Source: Pyrinomonadaceae bacterium
Lineage (GTDB): Bacteria > Acidobacteriota > Blastocatellia > Pyrinomonadales > Pyrinomonadaceae
Reading direction: 5' to 3'
Assembly: GCA_013812565.1 (NCBI GenBank)
Contig: JACCTF010000962.1
Span: forward strand, 1 to 13,811
DNA: 13,811 bases
A program made the translations under genes and the position numbers. The notes under the pieces are model-generated. The model saw only the letters and a list, made by a program, of their open reading frames with translations. It searched no databases and had not been told where the DNA came from. Positions 13,375 to 13,811 of the stretch are shown here, one piece after another (position 1 is the stretch's first letter; each line of letters starts with the position of its first letter).

Positions 13375-13811
13375 ATGAGGATACTTATCACTGGCGGCGC
13401 AGGTTTTATCGGCTCGCACTTATGCGAGCGTCTGTTGAACGAAGGGCATGAAGTTGTCTGTCTCGATAACTTCTTCACGGGTCGGCGTGATAATGTTCTT
13501 CATCTGCTCGATCATAAACACTTTGAGTTGCTGCGCCATGACGTAACCCAACCGATCCTGCTTGAAGTGGACCAAATCTACAATCTCGCGTGTCCCGCTT
13601 CGCCCGTCCACTACCAGTACAATCCCGTCAAAACCGTTAAGACCAACGTGCTCGGGATGATTAACATGCTCGGCCTCGCCAAGCGAGTTCGTGCCCGCAT
13701 ACTCCAGGCGTCCACCTCGGAAGTCTACGGCGACCCACACGTTCATCCGCAGCCGGAAACCTACTGGGGCAACGTTAACCCGATTGGGATCAGGTCATGC
13801 TACGACGAAGG
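13375..13811 (+). CDS. UDP-glucuronate decarboxylase (UDP-xylose synthase), 3' end cut by window edge
   Basis: First 145 codons of an extended SDR that converts UDP-glucuronate to UDP-xylose. My translation begins [20 protein letters not shown] and includes [11 protein letters not shown]. It continues with [35 protein letters not shown] and [11 protein letters not shown]. It ends near [17 protein letters not shown], which are the diagnostic UXS motifs; the catalytic YxxxK is just reached at Tyr of SCYDEG. GGAG at 13365-13368 lies 6 nt before the ATG. The gene is separated from the O-antigen ligase gene by 162 nt in which I see no convincing gene, hairpin or promoter, so it may have its own transcript. 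It is a paralogue of the SDR at 7403-8407 and suggests pentose in the glycan. Confidence 0.92.
   Translation, partial: MRILITGGAGFIGSHLCERLLNEGHEVVCLDNFFTGRRDNVLHLLDHKHFELLRHDVTQPILLEVDQIYNLACPASPVHYQYNPVKTVKTNVLGMINMLGLAKRVRARILQASTSEVYGDPHVHPQPETYWGNVNPIGIRSCYDE

Noticed and set aside
13220..13378. 52-codon ORF ending in an ATGA overlap with the UDP-glucuronate decarboxylase start
   Set aside because: No ribosome binding site, no motif and an unusual composition with several Cys and Arg; the overlap is probably chance.

Overview
The window is one strand-uniform stretch of a surface or extracellular polysaccharide locus. Every gene I can support lies on the + strand, in ten complete or near-complete genes plus partial genes at both edges. 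GC looks to be in the mid-fifties by eye. I see no tRNA, rRNA, CRISPR, transposase or phage gene. The organism cannot be fixed from the sequence. The gene style, the alternative TTG and GTG starts and the intergenic arrays with a 7-bp period would fit an Acidobacteriota (Blastocatellia-like) genome, but that is inference with low confidence.

Layout, left to right. (1) The C-terminal two thirds of a NodU/CmcH/TobZ-family carbamoyltransferase, cut by the window edge. (2) A polytopic GT-C-like membrane protein, followed after 1 nt by an AsnB-type glutamine amidotransferase. (3) An RmlA-type sugar-1-phosphate nucleotidylyltransferase overlapping by 29 nt an RmlC-like cupin that seems to lack the catalytic Tyr region. 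(4) A GT4 glycosyltransferase, followed after 3 nt by an extended-SDR nucleotide-sugar epimerase or dehydratase. (5) A 599-residue fusion of a WecA/MraY-type polyprenyl-phosphate sugar-1-phosphate transferase to the membrane and Rossmann portion of CapD/FlaA1-like proteins, without their catalytic SDR domain. (6) A membrane-anchored TPR protein with a C-terminal jelly-roll-like module, overlapping by 101 nt an O-antigen ligase/polymerase-family membrane protein. (7) The start of a UDP-glucuronate decarboxylase, running off the right edge.

Together these could make nucleotide sugars (RmlA, RmlC-like, two SDRs including UDP-xylose synthase), start a lipid-linked oligosaccharide (WecA-like fusion), extend it (GT4, perhaps the GT-C-like protein), modify it (carbamoyl transfer, amidation) and polymerise or ligate it (O-antigen ligase family). 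No Wzx flippase, Wzz/Wzc chain-length protein, exporter, RmlB or RmlD is in the window, so the locus must extend beyond it or rely on genes elsewhere.

The most unusual signal is between the genes. Three spacers (1230-1419, 5992-6082, 10312-10385) each carry degenerate tandem 7-bp units plus an inverted partner, so each could fold into a long imperfect hairpin. The three genes directly downstream start 4 to 11 nt after the array and have no visible Shine-Dalgarno, whereas most other starts in the window have one.
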